A stretch of DNA of 64,000 bases from Vibrio chagasii. GTDB taxonomy: Bacteria > Pseudomonadota > Gammaproteobacteria > Enterobacterales > Vibrionaceae. Within the stretch, counting starts at the first letter, position 1; every line of letters starts with the position of its first letter. A program made the position numbers and the translations under genes. A model generated the notes under the pieces. That model was given only the letters and a program-made list of their open reading frames with translations, searched no databases and was not told where the DNA came from. The DNA is taken from the NCBI GenBank assembly GCA_041879415.1, contig CP090851.1, forward strand, positions 1,984,001 through 2,048,000, in the 5' to 3' direction. This document shows positions 8,631 through 18,066 of the stretch, in pieces.

Positions 8631-8660
8631 AAAAAAGAGCCCTTAATGGGCTCTTTTTGT
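8631..8660. terminator. Bidirectional terminator between convergent genes
   Basis: AAAAAAGAGCCC-ttaat-GGGCTCTTTTTG; A- and T-tracts flank the stem, so it can serve both the desulfhydrase-like gene and DUF1244. Confidence 0.9.
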
Positions 8661-8687
8661 GTGTCTTTAGTTAGCGATAAGCCAAGG

Positions 8688-9008
8688 CTATTCTGGCTTC
8701 TGCTTCGCTTCAAAAGCAGCCAGTTGCTCTGGTGTTGCTTTTGGTTGGTAGTTTTGTTTCCACTCATCGTAAGTCATGCCATAAACACGCTCACGAGCAT
8801 CATCGATATCAAGATCTAAGCCTTGTTGTTCCGCTTCTGCTTTGTACCACTTGCTGAAGCAGTTACGACAGAAGCCAGCCAAGATCATCAGATCAATGTT
8901 CTGAACATCTTTGTTGTTGTCTAAGTGTGCTAATAGGCGACGAAAGGTTGCTGCATCCAGCTTGTCTTGTTCTTCTTGAGAAAGATCTTTGTATTTAAAT
9001 TCAGCCAC
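8688..9008 (-). CDS. DUF1244 family protein
   Basis: 106 residues, starting at GTG (9008) behind AAGGGACACC. The family signature is 'DAATFRRLLAHLDNNKDVQNIDLMILAGFCRNCFSKWYKAEAE' across residues 17-60, containing a CxxC pair (CRNC). A second helix then carries 'DDARERVYGMTYDEWK'. DUF1244 is a small helical, cytosolic domain common in proteobacteria, and its function has not been established to my knowledge. The conserved CxxC could bind metal or be redox active, but nothing in the sequence decides. It is convergent with the desulfhydrase-like gene. Confidence 0.85.
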   Translation of the reverse strand: MAEFKYKDLSQEEQDKLDAATFRRLLAHLDNNKDVQNIDLMILAGFCRNCFSKWYKAEAEQQGLDLDIDDARERVYGMTYDEWKQNYQPKATPEQLAAFEAKQKPE

Positions 9009-9064
9009 TTTGGTGTCCCTTAATAGTTTTCATTTTTTAATGTATTGAGCAGATATTGTTATAC

Positions 9065-9106
9065 AAAAAAAGCCCGCATTTCGCTAGGAGCAAACGCAGG
9101 CTTTTC
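9065..9106 (-). terminator. Terminator-like hairpin in the leader of the DUF1244 gene
   Basis: On the minus strand, AAAAGCCTGCGTTTGC-tccta-GCGAAATGCGGGCTTTTTTT forms a stem with a few mismatches followed by seven T residues. It lies 57-98 bases before the DUF1244 start, between two divergent genes, so it ends no known gene and may be an attenuator or an sRNA terminator. Confidence 0.55.
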
Positions 9107-9135
9107 AAAACATTCACAGATAAACCGGAACTCTC

Positions 9136-9729
9136 ATGAAACGATTACAAAACGTATTTATCCTTTTAGCTTCTCTTATCCTAAGCGCTACTGCTTATGC
9201 ATCTCCATCAGAGGGAAAACAATACACGCTTTTAGAAAAACCTTATTCGACCGAGTATCAAGTAGACAAATTCTTTTCATTGACCTGCATGCCTTGTTGG
9301 CAGATGACAGAGTTACTTAAAGATAAGGAAGGCTCTGGTGAACTGGAATTGCATCGTACTCACGTGATTTTTAACGACTCGACCTTACAAGCTGCGGGTA
9401 TTTACTACACCGTATTGGCTCAAAAGCCAGTTCTGTCTCATGAACTTTTGAGTGAGTTATTCTCGCTGGTTCAAACTAAAAACCCACTTCAAGAAACGGA
9501 TATCGATGCTTTTTTCAAAGAACACAACCTTGTGAAACAAGAAGACATGACTCAAGACCAACAACAGCAATGGGCTAAGTTTATGGAAGATGCTGTTTCT
9601 AAAACCGAGCAAGCGTCGATTAGCAGCATTCCGAGCTTTATTATTAATGGGCGCTATATGGTGAAACTAAGAGGCCACCGCTCTATGGAAGAATTGCTCG
9701 AAACCATTAAATACCTGAAAGAGCAATAG
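9136..9729 (+). CDS. Periplasmic DsbA-like thiol:disulfide oxidoreductase
   Basis: 197 residues. It has a cleavable signal peptide (about residues 1-22, ending TAYAS) and then a thioredoxin fold. The active site CMPC is near residue 51 (FFSLTCMPCWQM). DsbA usually has CPHC, so the CMPC dipeptide suggests a different redox potential. The cis-proline loop is 'SISSIPSFIINGRYMV' near residue 165. An all-helical insertion separates the two, as in DsbA. It should oxidise or isomerise periplasmic cysteines, possibly for a restricted substrate set. It is not the housekeeping dsbA by motif. A terminator follows directly. Confidence 0.82.
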   Translation: MKRLQNVFILLASLILSATAYASPSEGKQYTLLEKPYSTEYQVDKFFSLTCMPCWQMTELLKDKEGSGELELHRTHVIFNDSTLQAAGIYYTVLAQKPVLSHELLSELFSLVQTKNPLQETDIDAFFKEHNLVKQEDMTQDQQQQWAKFMEDAVSKTEQASISSIPSFIINGRYMVKLRGHRSMEELLETIKYLKEQ

Positions 9730-9769
9730 AGTCTCACTCTTTTCTGGCACCATTCGCAGTACCAAATAA

Positions 9770-9802
9770 AGAGCCCGACAACGAGTAAGTTGTCGGGCTT
9801 TC
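9770..9802. terminator. Terminator between dsbA-like gene and RND operon
   Basis: Perfect 10-base arms GCCCGACAAC and GTTGTCGGGC with loop gagtaa, flanked by AAATAAAGA and TTTC; usable from both sides. Confidence 0.85.
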
Positions 9803-9828
9803 ATCAATTACTTGTCTATACCACTAAA

Positions 9829-12800
9829 TTAACCGTGGCTAGTTCGACCTATGTTGTCATGGCTTAGCTCTTTGTTGAGCACCGCTTCGACGTGACCAGG
9901 TGAACGAGTGGTACCAGAAATCAATCGATACATCGCTGGGATTACGAATAGAGTTACCAAGGTCGCAAAGCCCATACCAAAGAAGATAACCGTACCTACT
10001 GCTACACGGCTTTCATAACCCGCACCTGTTGAGGTAATCAATGGGATAGCACCTGCTAGCGTGGTAAATGCCGTCATCATGATTGGTCGTAAGCGTCGAG
10101 CAGAAGCATCAATGATGGCTTTTTCAAACTCAATACCGCGGTCACGCAGTTGGTTAGCAAACTCAACGATCAAGATACCGTTTTTGGTTACCATACCGAT
10201 CAACATGATCATACCAATCTGGCTGTAGACGTTGAGCCCCTGACTCATCACTACCAAGCCCAAGAAGCCACCAAAGATACCCATAGGTACAGTGAACATC
10301 ACCACTAACGGGTTAATGAAGCTCTCGAACTGCGCCGCCAATACCAAGTACGCCACCAACATCGCTAATGCAAACACAACTAAGATACTCGATTGGTTCT
10401 CTTTGAAGTCTTTAGACTCGCCCGAATAGCTTACCGAAATATCACCCGGTAGTTGCTCAATCGCTTGTTCATCAAGAAAATCCAGAGCTTCACCTAACGT
10501 GTAACCTTCCATCAGGTTAGCTTTAATCGTTATCGACTTCTGCTTGTTGTAGTGAGACAAACGAATCGATGATGCGACTTCTTCAATGTGAGTCAAAGTA
10601 TCTAGCGTCACCAACTCACCAGACTGAGTTCGCATATAGATTTGGCTCAAGTCATTGGCATTGTTGAAGCTGTTTTCGTCACCACGCAGGTAAACATCGT
10701 ATTCTTCACCACGTTCCACAAAGGTTGTCTCACTGCGACCGCCCAGCATGATTTCTAAGGTGTCGGAAATGTCAGAAACACTCACACCCAGCTCTGCTGC
10801 ACGCTGCTTGTCTACAGTAACCAGTAGCTCAGGCGTTTTCTCTGAGTAGTCAATATCTGCGCCTTCCATCATCGGCGAATCTTCAGCGGCTTGCTTTAAG
10901 ATCTCTGCCCACTTTTGCAGTTCAGAGTAATCTGAGCCACCAAGCACGAATTGTACTGGTTCACTCGACCCGCCTCGGAAACCGGGCATGAATGGAAACA
11001 CTCGTACATCAGGAATACCGGCTAGTGACTTACGAACTTCATTCAGCGCTTCTTGCGCGGTCACGTCACGCTCGTCCCAATCTTCGAGGATCATGATAAC
11101 AAAGCCCGTTTGGTCACCGGCATTACCACCAAATGCTGGTGATTGAATGCTGAATGACTTCAAGAAGCCTTGACCAAGCAATGGCATTAGACGTTCTTCA
11201 ACAATGTCCATGTTGGCAGACATGCGGTTATAACTGGTTGCATCAGCACCACGGACAAACGCAAAGATAACACCACGGTCTTCTTGCGGAGTCAGCTGCG
11301 CAGGCACTTGTTGCATCAAACCATAGCTACCACCCAAGCATGCGATAATGATGATAGGAGCAGCCCAACGCCAATTTAACGCGCGGCGTAATACCGAGCG
11401 GTATCCAGATTCTAATTTGCCAAATACACGTTCAACAAACAGGTTAAAGCGGTTTGGTTTCACGTTCGCTTTTAAGATCTTACTGCCTAGCACTGGCGTT
11501 AGTGTCAATGCGACTAGCGACGAGAAGATCACCGACATAGCAAGCAATACAGAGAACTCGGTAAACAGAAGGCCAACCATACCGTCCATGAACGAGATTG
11601 GTAGGAATACCATCACTAATACAAGTGTCGTTGCGATTACCGCGAAGCCAACCTCTCGTGTCCCTTTATAGGCCGCAAGCAGTGGCGACTCACCACGTTC
11701 AATGTGGTGGAAAATGTTCTCAACCACCACGATTGCATCATCAACTACCAAGCCAATCGATAGAATAAGTGCCATCAAGGTAATCAGGTTGATGGAGAAA
11801 CCGAAGTAGTAAGCCGCAATAAACGACGAGATCAAAGATACAGGTACGGTTACCGCAGGGATAAGCGTGGCACGAGCTTGACCGATAAAGATGTACAGTA
11901 CGAGGATAACCAAGCCACCCGTGATAAAGAGTGTGCTGTACACCTCTGAAATAGAACGGTCGATGAACACGGTCGAGTCATAATCGACAGCCAAACGCGT
12001 ACCATCTGGCAAGAACTTCTGAATCGCTTCCACTTCTTTGTGTACTAAGTCAGCAACCTCAAGTGGGTTGGCATCTGACTGAGGCACGATACCCATACTG
12101 ACGTTAACAACGCCATCACTCTTAAAGGTCGAGTTTTCGTTCTCTGCGCCAATGTAAACATCAGCGACATCTTTAAGATAAATCGGCGTGTTGTCAGAAG
12201 CGCGCTTGACCACTAGGTATTCAAAATCTTCCGCTTCTGTGTATGAACGAGCGGTACGAACCGACATCACGATCGCGTCATTACGAACTTCACCGCCCGG
12301 GCTCTCGATATTCTCATTGTTCAATGCAGACGTAATATCAGATGTAGTAACCCCACGCCCAGCCATTTCAGCAGGCTTTAGCTTCACGTACATGACTTTG
12401 TACAAGCCACCCGAGATATCCACCGAACTTACGCCGGAGATCAAACTAAATCGGTCAATCAATACACGCTCTGTGTAATCGGTCAACTGCGTTCGGTCCA
12501 TCTCAGTAGAGCTTAGGTTGATGTAAACCGAAGCCTCACCACTACCGTTGTTCTTGTAAACAATCGGGTCATCAGCTTCGTCAGGCAGAGAGCGCTGTGC
12601 ACGAGCAACGGCGTCACGAACGTCACTCACTCCAGTATTCAGGTCGTAACCCAATTCAAAGGTAATCGTAATACGCGACATACCGTTGCGAGTGGTGGAC
12701 TCGATCTCATCAATACCACTGATACCGGATAATTGGTCTTCAAGATTGGAGGTTATTTGACTCTCGATGATGGTCGCTGATGCGCCTTCGTAACGCGTGC

Positions 12801-12942
12801 TGATCGATACCACAGGGCTTTCGATATCAGGCATCTCACGAACGGCAAGCTTACTAAAAGAAACAATACCAAACACAACCAATAGCAAGCTCAATACGAC
12901 AGCTGCTACCGGTCTCTTTACTGAAACATCAGATAACAACAT
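9829..12942 (-). CDS. RND multidrug efflux permease (HAE1 family)
   Basis: 1037 residues, the standard RND length, with twelve membrane helices and two large periplasmic loops. TM1 begins after 'LLSDVSVKRPVAAVV'. The TM4 proton-relay motif 'LSIGLVVDDAIVVVENIFHH' with its Asp pair is intact, as is the TM11-12 block 'RLRPIMMTAFTTLAGAIPL'. It drives proton-coupled export of drugs, bile salts or dyes from the inner membrane and periplasm. Its ATG overlaps the stop of the adaptor gene (TAATG). No outer-membrane channel gene is nearby, so it would rely on a TolC encoded elsewhere. It is one of the Vex/Vme-type Vibrio pumps; which one is not decidable here. Confidence 0.93.
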   Translation of the reverse strand: MLLSDVSVKRPVAAVVLSLLLVVFGIVSFSKLAVREMPDIESPVVSISTRYEGASATIIESQITSNLEDQLSGISGIDEIESTTRNGMSRITITFELGYDLNTGVSDVRDAVARAQRSLPDEADDPIVYKNNGSGEASVYINLSSTEMDRTQLTDYTERVLIDRFSLISGVSSVDISGGLYKVMYVKLKPAEMAGRGVTTSDITSALNNENIESPGGEVRNDAIVMSVRTARSYTEAEDFEYLVVKRASDNTPIYLKDVADVYIGAENENSTFKSDGVVNVSMGIVPQSDANPLEVADLVHKEVEAIQKFLPDGTRLAVDYDSTVFIDRSISEVYSTLFITGGLVILVLYIFIGQARATLIPAVTVPVSLISSFIAAYYFGFSINLITLMALILSIGLVVDDAIVVVENIFHHIERGESPLLAAYKGTREVGFAVIATTLVLVMVFLPISFMDGMVGLLFTEFSVLLAMSVIFSSLVALTLTPVLGSKILKANVKPNRFNLFVERVFGKLESGYRSVLRRALNWRWAAPIIIIACLGGSYGLMQQVPAQLTPQEDRGVIFAFVRGADATSYNRMSANMDIVEERLMPLLGQGFLKSFSIQSPAFGGNAGDQTGFVIMILEDWDERDVTAQEALNEVRKSLAGIPDVRVFPFMPGFRGGSSEPVQFVLGGSDYSELQKWAEILKQAAEDSPMMEGADIDYSEKTPELLVTVDKQRAAELGVSVSDISDTLEIMLGGRSETTFVERGEEYDVYLRGDENSFNNANDLSQIYMRTQSGELVTLDTLTHIEEVASSIRLSHYNKQKSITIKANLMEGYTLGEALDFLDEQAIEQLPGDISVSYSGESKDFKENQSSILVVFALAMLVAYLVLAAQFESFINPLVVMFTVPMGIFGGFLGLVVMSQGLNVYSQIGMIMLIGMVTKNGILIVEFANQLRDRGIEFEKAIIDASARRLRPIMMTAFTTLAGAIPLITSTGAGYESRVAVGTVIFFGMGFATLVTLFVIPAMYRLISGTTRSPGHVEAVLNKELSHDNIGRTSHG

Positions 12943-14018
12943 TAGTTAGCGCCTTCTTGTGCTGTTTTCTCGGTTGCTGAGTCAGCCGGTCGGTTTATAG
13001 CAAGTTCCTGAACCTGAACACCATCACGCATGTTCACGATGCCCTGAACGACAATTTTCTGGCCAATCTCGATACCCTTTTCAATCACAACTTCGTTGTC
13101 GATACGAGCACCAAGGAAGACTTCCGTTCGCGTTGCCTTGTTATCTTCACCAACCACATAAACAAAGCGTTTAGTACCTGAGTACTCCAGGGCTTGAACG
13201 GGAATGATTGGTGCTTCAATTGGTGGGAAGTCCATCGCCGCCGACACCAACATGCCCGGCTTTAGATAATCATTGTTGTTGTCGAAATTAATTCGAACTC
13301 GAAGGTTTAATGTCTCTGCGTTGATACGAGAATCAATGCCAACCACTGAACCTGTAAATTCTGTATCTCCCCATGCACTGGTGCGAGCTGTCACTTTCAT
13401 ACCTTTAGATAGCTTAGAAAGGTAACGTTCAGGGATCTGAAGGTCTAACTGCATGACTGAAAGGTCATCTAGGGTTACCAGTTCAGTACCCGCGGTCACC
13501 ATTTTGCCGCGGCTAAAATCGATGAAACCGACTGTACCTGAGAATGGTGCACTAATGTGAAGATCTTTTAGGTTGGCATTTGCTGCCGCCAAACGAGCGT
13601 TGGCGATCTCTACATTGGTTTTCTGTGCGTCAATTTCGGTTTGCGTGATCGCGTTACGTTTCACCAAGCGTTCAAATTCCGCTAGTTTACGTTTCTCGTC
13701 TTTTAGATACGCTTGCGCTTCTGCAACTGCAGCTTTTGCCTTATCGTCATCTAACTGAACCAACATCTGACCTTTAGTCACATCTTGATTCGCTTTAATG
13801 TTGATAGAGTCAACGCGTCCAGCCACCTCAGAAGTGATCATCACTGATTGCTCAGCTTCTAGTTTTCCAACTAGAGAAAGGGATTGGCTAACTTGGTGAA
13901 TATCAACCTGCTCAGTAACAACAGTGACAGTGCTCGGGCCCATGCGCTTTGCAAGTACGGCTGGAGACGCCATAAGAATAGACAAGCTCAGCAGGGTTAA
14001 AACAGATTTATTTTTCAT
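12942..14018 (-). CDS. RND efflux periplasmic adaptor (membrane fusion protein)
   Basis: About 358 residues from MKNKSVLTLLS, with an N-terminal signal peptide (about 1-23). The ATG at 14018 is preferred to an in-frame TTG at 14033; neither has a strong ribosome binding site. Domains in order: lipoyl half ('VMITSEVAGRVDSINIKANQDVTKGQMLVQLDD'), alpha-helical hairpin ('AEAQAYLKDEKRKLAEFERLVKRNAITQTEID'), second lipoyl half ('ISAPFSGTVGFIDFSRGKMV'), beta-barrel and membrane-proximal domain. There is no lipobox Cys, so it is held by an uncleaved helix or is soluble. It bridges the permease to TolC and is the first gene of the operon. Confidence 0.92.
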   Translation of the reverse strand: MKNKSVLTLLSLSILMASPAVLAKRMGPSTVTVVTEQVDIHQVSQSLSLVGKLEAEQSVMITSEVAGRVDSINIKANQDVTKGQMLVQLDDDKAKAAVAEAQAYLKDEKRKLAEFERLVKRNAITQTEIDAQKTNVEIANARLAAANANLKDLHISAPFSGTVGFIDFSRGKMVTAGTELVTLDDLSVMQLDLQIPERYLSKLSKGMKVTARTSAWGDTEFTGSVVGIDSRINAETLNLRVRINFDNNNDYLKPGMLVSAAMDFPPIEAPIIPVQALEYSGTKRFVYVVGEDNKATRTEVFLGARIDNEVVIEKGIEIGQKIVVQGIVNMRDGVQVQELAINRPADSATEKTAQEGAN

Positions 14019-14116
14019 AATTATGGTCTGCAAGTAAGTTTTGTAGCAATCACAGTGAGTAAGTGGTCAGCAATAGCGTAGGAAAAAGGCTTGAAAACAA
14101 GGCTGCTCTTTTCAAC

Positions 14117-14143
14117 AGGATAGCTTCGATAAGTAGTTATCCT
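14117..14143. promoter_or_regulatory. Candidate operator upstream of the efflux operon
   Basis: Imperfect inverted repeat with 9-base arms and a 9-base centre, about 100 bases before the adaptor start. The size is typical of a TetR or MarR site, but no such gene is adjacent. Confidence 0.35.
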
Positions 14144-14480
14144 ACAATCAAAAATCCTAACGCAGCTGTCGAGCATTTTAATAAGCTAGAACGACAAGTT
14201 ACTTACTACGATTGGTATTATTCTCTATAAATGAAATTAACCGTATTCTATCAACTGATGAATGCTGTAACGTCAAGAAGTGTAAATCTAGATTAAATTT
14301 CGTTTACGTTTCGTGGTGGTTTATCCAAAACAACAGCAAGACAGAAAGCCAATAACCTCAAGGCGTTACCCACCAGTACGTAAACCTTAGTACAGATGTT
14401 CACTTCACGAGCAATATGCGTACTTTTCGCCATCTTTGCCCAAAAAGGCAGCATTTAACACAAAACCATAAGAAAAACCC

Positions 14481-14508
14481 TTTACAGGTTTAACGTGTTT
14501 GCTATGAT
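14481..14508 (+). promoter_or_regulatory. Sigma-70 promoter of the tRNA-Tyr array
   Basis: TTTACA (14481-14486) and TATGAT (14503-14508) are separated by 16 bases. The GC-rich stretch GCGCTCCGC follows the -10 box, the discriminator expected at a stringently controlled stable-RNA promoter. It lies 76 bases before the first tRNA. Confidence 0.7.
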
Positions 14509-14583
14509 GCGCTCCGCACTTGAGAGATGCGTTGGGAAAAACATCTCTTTAGCCTATCCATTATGAGTTAGGAAAAACACCCT

Positions 14584-14668
<85 letters not shown>

Positions 14669-14772
14669 TATTTCTTCTTACCTCTACCTAAGAGTTAAGA
14701 GACCAACCTAGTTGATGGGCTTATGGGAAAACATCAATTTAGGCTTACTTTGTGAAAAGTAAGACACACCCT

Positions 14773-14857
<85 letters not shown>

Positions 14858-14960
14858 TATTCTTCTTATCTCTACCTTAGAGTTAAGAGAACAACCTAAT
14901 TGATGGGCTTATGGGAAAACATCAATTTAGGCTTACTTTGTGAAGAGTAAGACACACCCT

Positions 14961-15045
<85 letters not shown>

Positions 15046-15147
15046 TATTCTTCTTACCTCTACCTAGAGTTAAGAGACCAACCTAGTTGATGGGCTTATG
15101 GGAAAACATCAATTTAGGCTTACTTTGTGAAGAGTAAGACACACCCT

Positions 15148-15232
<85 letters not shown>

Positions 15233-15335
15233 TATTCTTCTTACCTCTACCTAGGAGTTAAGAGACCAACCTAGTTGATGGGCTTATGGGAAAACATCAA
15301 TTTAGGCTTACTTTGTGAAAAGTAAGACACACCCT

Positions 15336-15420
<85 letters not shown>

Positions 15421-15523
15421 TATTCTTCTTACCTCTACCTAAGAGTTAAGAGAACAACCTGATTGATGGGCTTATGGGAAAACATCAATTTAGGCTTACT
15501 TTGTGAAGAGTAAGACACACCCT

Positions 15524-15608
<85 letters not shown>

Positions 15609-15712
15609 TACTCTTCTTACCTCTACCTAAGAGTTAAGAGAACAACCTAGTTGATGGGCTTTATGGGAAAACATCAATTTAGGCTTACTTTGTGAAGAGT
15701 AAGACACACCCT

Positions 15713-15797
<85 letters not shown>

Positions 15798-15816
15798 TAT
15801 TATCCTTAATTGGAAA

Positions 15817-15854
15817 ATCGAAAAGCCAACTCATTGAGTTGGCTTTTTTCGTTT
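15817..15854 (+). terminator. tRNA array terminator
   Basis: AAAAGCCAACTCA-t-TGAGTTGGCTTTTTTCG: near-perfect stem followed by T6, 20 bases after the last CCA. Confidence 0.92.
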
Positions 15855-15957
15855 CTAACATTCCATATCTCTCAGCGTAACTTCTCTTCTAAACGTTAGA
15901 ACACTGCAATACCGATCTTATCGTAAGGTAGTTGATACCTTTGAACTTACCGATGAA

Positions 15958-16113
15958 TCAATCACTCCAAACTTCCATATGACGCTTACAAACCAAATAA
16001 GCTGCGCAACCTAAGCAGTTTGTCGAAACAGGGTCTTCGCAATCATCCACGATGTTCTGTATCTGCTGCGATGAAAGTTCAGGCTCTAATATAGGCTCAA
16101 AAAACCTCGTCAT
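15958..16113 (-). CDS. 51-residue cysteine-containing small protein
   Basis: An ATG at 16113 behind a GAGGAG ribosome binding site (10 bases upstream) opens a 51-codon frame ending TGA. The product starts MTRFFEPILEPELSSQQIQ and contains 'DDCEDPVSTNCLGCAAYLVCKRHMEVW', with four Cys residues in a C-x8-C-x2-C-x5-C spacing. It is soluble by composition. The spacing suggests a small zinc or iron-sulfur site, which is inference only. No family was recognised. It stands alone between the tRNA array and the Tim44 gene. Confidence 0.6.
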   Translation of the reverse strand: MTRFFEPILEPELSSQQIQNIVDDCEDPVSTNCLGCAAYLVCKRHMEVWSD

Positions 16114-16260
16114 ATCAACCAACTCCTCGGTTTCATTTAGTTACGTAACTAATTAGAAATATTAAAAGTGAGTAACTTGCATTGAGGTTAGCCCACCTTA
16201 TTCCCAAGCCTTCCCTAACTCGTTCTCTTCCAGACACTTGCAGAGTAAACGACCAGACAC

Positions 16261-16297
16261 AAAAAAGCCCCTACAGATTTCCCTGCAGGGGCTTTCA
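16261..16297 (-). terminator. Terminator of the Tim44-domain gene
   Basis: AAAAAAGCCCCTacagatttccctgCAGGGGCTTTC; on the minus strand the GAAAGCCCC stem is followed by T6. It lies 50 bases past the stop. Confidence 0.85.
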
Positions 16298-16346
16298 ATA
16301 ATCAAAGCACTGGTTTACTAACTTATTCTGTTAGCCGTGCCAGAGA

Positions 16347-17261
16347 TTAACCTTGAATACCAACAATCAACCAAGGTGCGTTGTCAGTTGTTAGATCACG
16401 CTCTAAGTGCCAGATATCAGTGATGTCTTCTTCGATACCTTCCGCAGAATCACGGTAGCGACCGCTAAACTGTAGGCTTAGCTGTGCTTTGCTGCCGTCA
16501 TGGTCTGCACGAACGATTTCAGCATCAACGTACATTACGTCTGTGTGCTGATCACCGTCTAGCTTGCTACGCTCAGCTTTTAGGTCTTCGAAAAGGCTTG
16601 GAGACACGTACTCTTCAATCGTGCTTAGCTCGTTGTGGTTCCATGCACCTTGCAGTGTACGGTAGTGCTCACGAGAGCCGTTGATGAATGCCGCTTGATC
16701 AAAACCCGGTGGGTAGTTATGTGGAACATCGCTTTGTGCACCAAAACCAAAGCCACCAGCAGTGCCTTGTGATTGAGGTTGTGCTTGCTCGAAGTTATGA
16801 ACATTTGGCTGTTGCGTTGGTTGTTCAAACTTGTTTTGTCCCATACCGCCGAATGCTGGCTGTTGGCCACGTGCATTCTGCTGATTCATAGACCCCTGCT
16901 TCGCGCCAAGCATGCCACGTAGGAACTTAAACGCTAGGAAAGCAATCAGACCCATAATCAGAATATCCATGAACTGGATACCTTCAAATGCGCCACCGAA
17001 GAATGCTGCTAGTAGACCACCTGCAAGTAAACCGCCTAGCAGACCGCCCATTAGGCCTTTCTTGCTAGAGTTAGCCGCTGTGTTCTTACCTGCTTGATCT
17101 TGTCGGATTGAATTCGTGTTCTGTTGTTGCTGTTTGGGTGCAGGAGCCGTTTTGAAACTCTTACCAAAAGACTTACCACCACCAAACTTTTTCGCTTCCG
17201 CGATTGGTGTCACCGCGACTGATACCATCAGAATCGCGACTAGTGAGAAAAATCGTTTCAT
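16347..17261 (-). CDS. Tim44-domain membrane protein
   Basis: 304 residues: signal peptide (about 1-23, ending EAKKF), a Gly/Lys/Gln-rich linker, a Gly-rich hydrophobic segment plus a transmembrane helix (about 70-115), a Gln/Asn-rich linker, and a C-terminal Tim44-like domain (about 180-304). That domain includes 'DQAAFINGSREHYRTLQGAWNHNELSTIEEYVSPSLFEDLKAER' and ends 'DNAPWLIVGIQG'. In mitochondria this fold tethers Hsp70 to the import channel. Bacterial homologues are inner-membrane proteins of unclear role, perhaps in protein or lipid handling. The architecture is the usual proteobacterial one. Confidence 0.85.
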   Translation of the reverse strand: MKRFFSLVAILMVSVAVTPIAEAKKFGGGKSFGKSFKTAPAPKQQQQNTNSIRQDQAGKNTAANSSKKGLMGGLLGGLLAGGLLAAFFGGAFEGIQFMDILIMGLIAFLAFKFLRGMLGAKQGSMNQQNARGQQPAFGGMGQNKFEQPTQQPNVHNFEQAQPQSQGTAGGFGFGAQSDVPHNYPPGFDQAAFINGSREHYRTLQGAWNHNELSTIEEYVSPSLFEDLKAERSKLDGDQHTDVMYVDAEIVRADHDGSKAQLSLQFSGRYRDSAEGIEEDITDIWHLERDLTTDNAPWLIVGIQG

Positions 17262-17458
17262 TATTATCCTTTATAGGTTTCTTTATCTTTCGACACCTTA
17301 ATCATACTCGTTAACAAAGCACAATGAAATATTCACTGTGTTTACACATGTTTCATAATATTGCGGCGATTAGTTGATTACTAAACTAGCGAAAGGATTG
17401 ACGGCACTCAGGGGCAGCATTAAAATATTGAACGATGTTCATTTACTAGAAACTACTC

Positions 17459-18049
17459 ATGGCACGCAGAAACGACCACACTCGAGAACAATTGATCCAG
17501 CTGACTTTAAATACAGTGACAGATTTTTTAGAGCAGCACTCCTATCACGAGTTGAGCCTACGAAAAATCGCGAACATGATTGGTTATGTACCAAGTACCC
17601 TGGTAAATGTTTTCGGTAACTACAACCTTTTGCTTCTTCATGTCGTCGCCAAAACACTAGATGAACTCGCGGCTGAATCTGCAGCTGCCGTTGAACAATC
17701 AAGCAATGCGCAACAAGCATTATTTAATCTTGCATACTGCTACCATGACTTTGCGCAAAAGCACCCACACCGTTGGCAGCTTATCTTTGAACACAACATG
17801 AACGGTGAAAACCTACCTGAATGGCAATCCAACCGTATTGATAAGATGACTGGCATGCTAGAGCAATTGTTAATCGCAATTGCACCTGAACATACGGAAA
17901 GCGAAGTTGTTAAAGCGAGCCGCGTATTATGGTCTGGCGTGCACGGAATTACACTTCTGAGTGTTGACGATAAGTTTTTCGCATCTGAGCCTATCGATGG
18001 TAAAGAGTTGATTAATAACCTAGTCTCAAACTACTTAACCAACTGGTAA
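17459..18049 (+). CDS. TetR family transcriptional regulator
   Basis: 196 residues. The N-terminal TetR helix-turn-helix spans about residues 10-55: 'REQLIQLTLNTVTDFLEQHSYHELSLRKIANMIGYVPSTLVNVFGNYNLLLLHVVAKTL'. A C-terminal ligand domain of the type paired with TetR_C (WHG, 'SRVLWSGVHGITLLSVDDKFF') follows. Its stop is 17 bases before the MFS/acyltransferase gene, so the two are very likely one operon, and it probably represses its own transcript. The inducer is unknown; with this partner, a fatty-acid or lysophospholipid signal is a reasonable guess. Confidence 0.88.
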   Translation: MARRNDHTREQLIQLTLNTVTDFLEQHSYHELSLRKIANMIGYVPSTLVNVFGNYNLLLLHVVAKTLDELAAESAAAVEQSSNAQQALFNLAYCYHDFAQKHPHRWQLIFEHNMNGENLPEWQSNRIDKMTGMLEQLLIAIAPEHTESEVVKASRVLWSGVHGITLLSVDDKFFASEPIDGKELINNLVSNYLTNW

Positions 18050-18066
18050 GCATTCAAGGAAAGACA

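Larger units (their letters stand above)
14019..14583. other. Control region between efflux operon and tRNA-Tyr array
   Basis: No ORF was found in these 565 bases. It holds the unassigned promoter of the efflux operon, an imperfect palindrome at 14117-14143 (AGGATAGCT and AGTTATCCT, nine bases apart, one mismatch), and the tRNA promoter near its right end. The middle is AT-rich without repeats. Confidence 0.6.

Noticed and set aside
9045..9320. 91-codon frame overlapping the start of the dsbA-like gene in another frame
   Set aside because: It runs through the terminator-like hairpin and out of frame over a gene with a clear signal peptide and active site.
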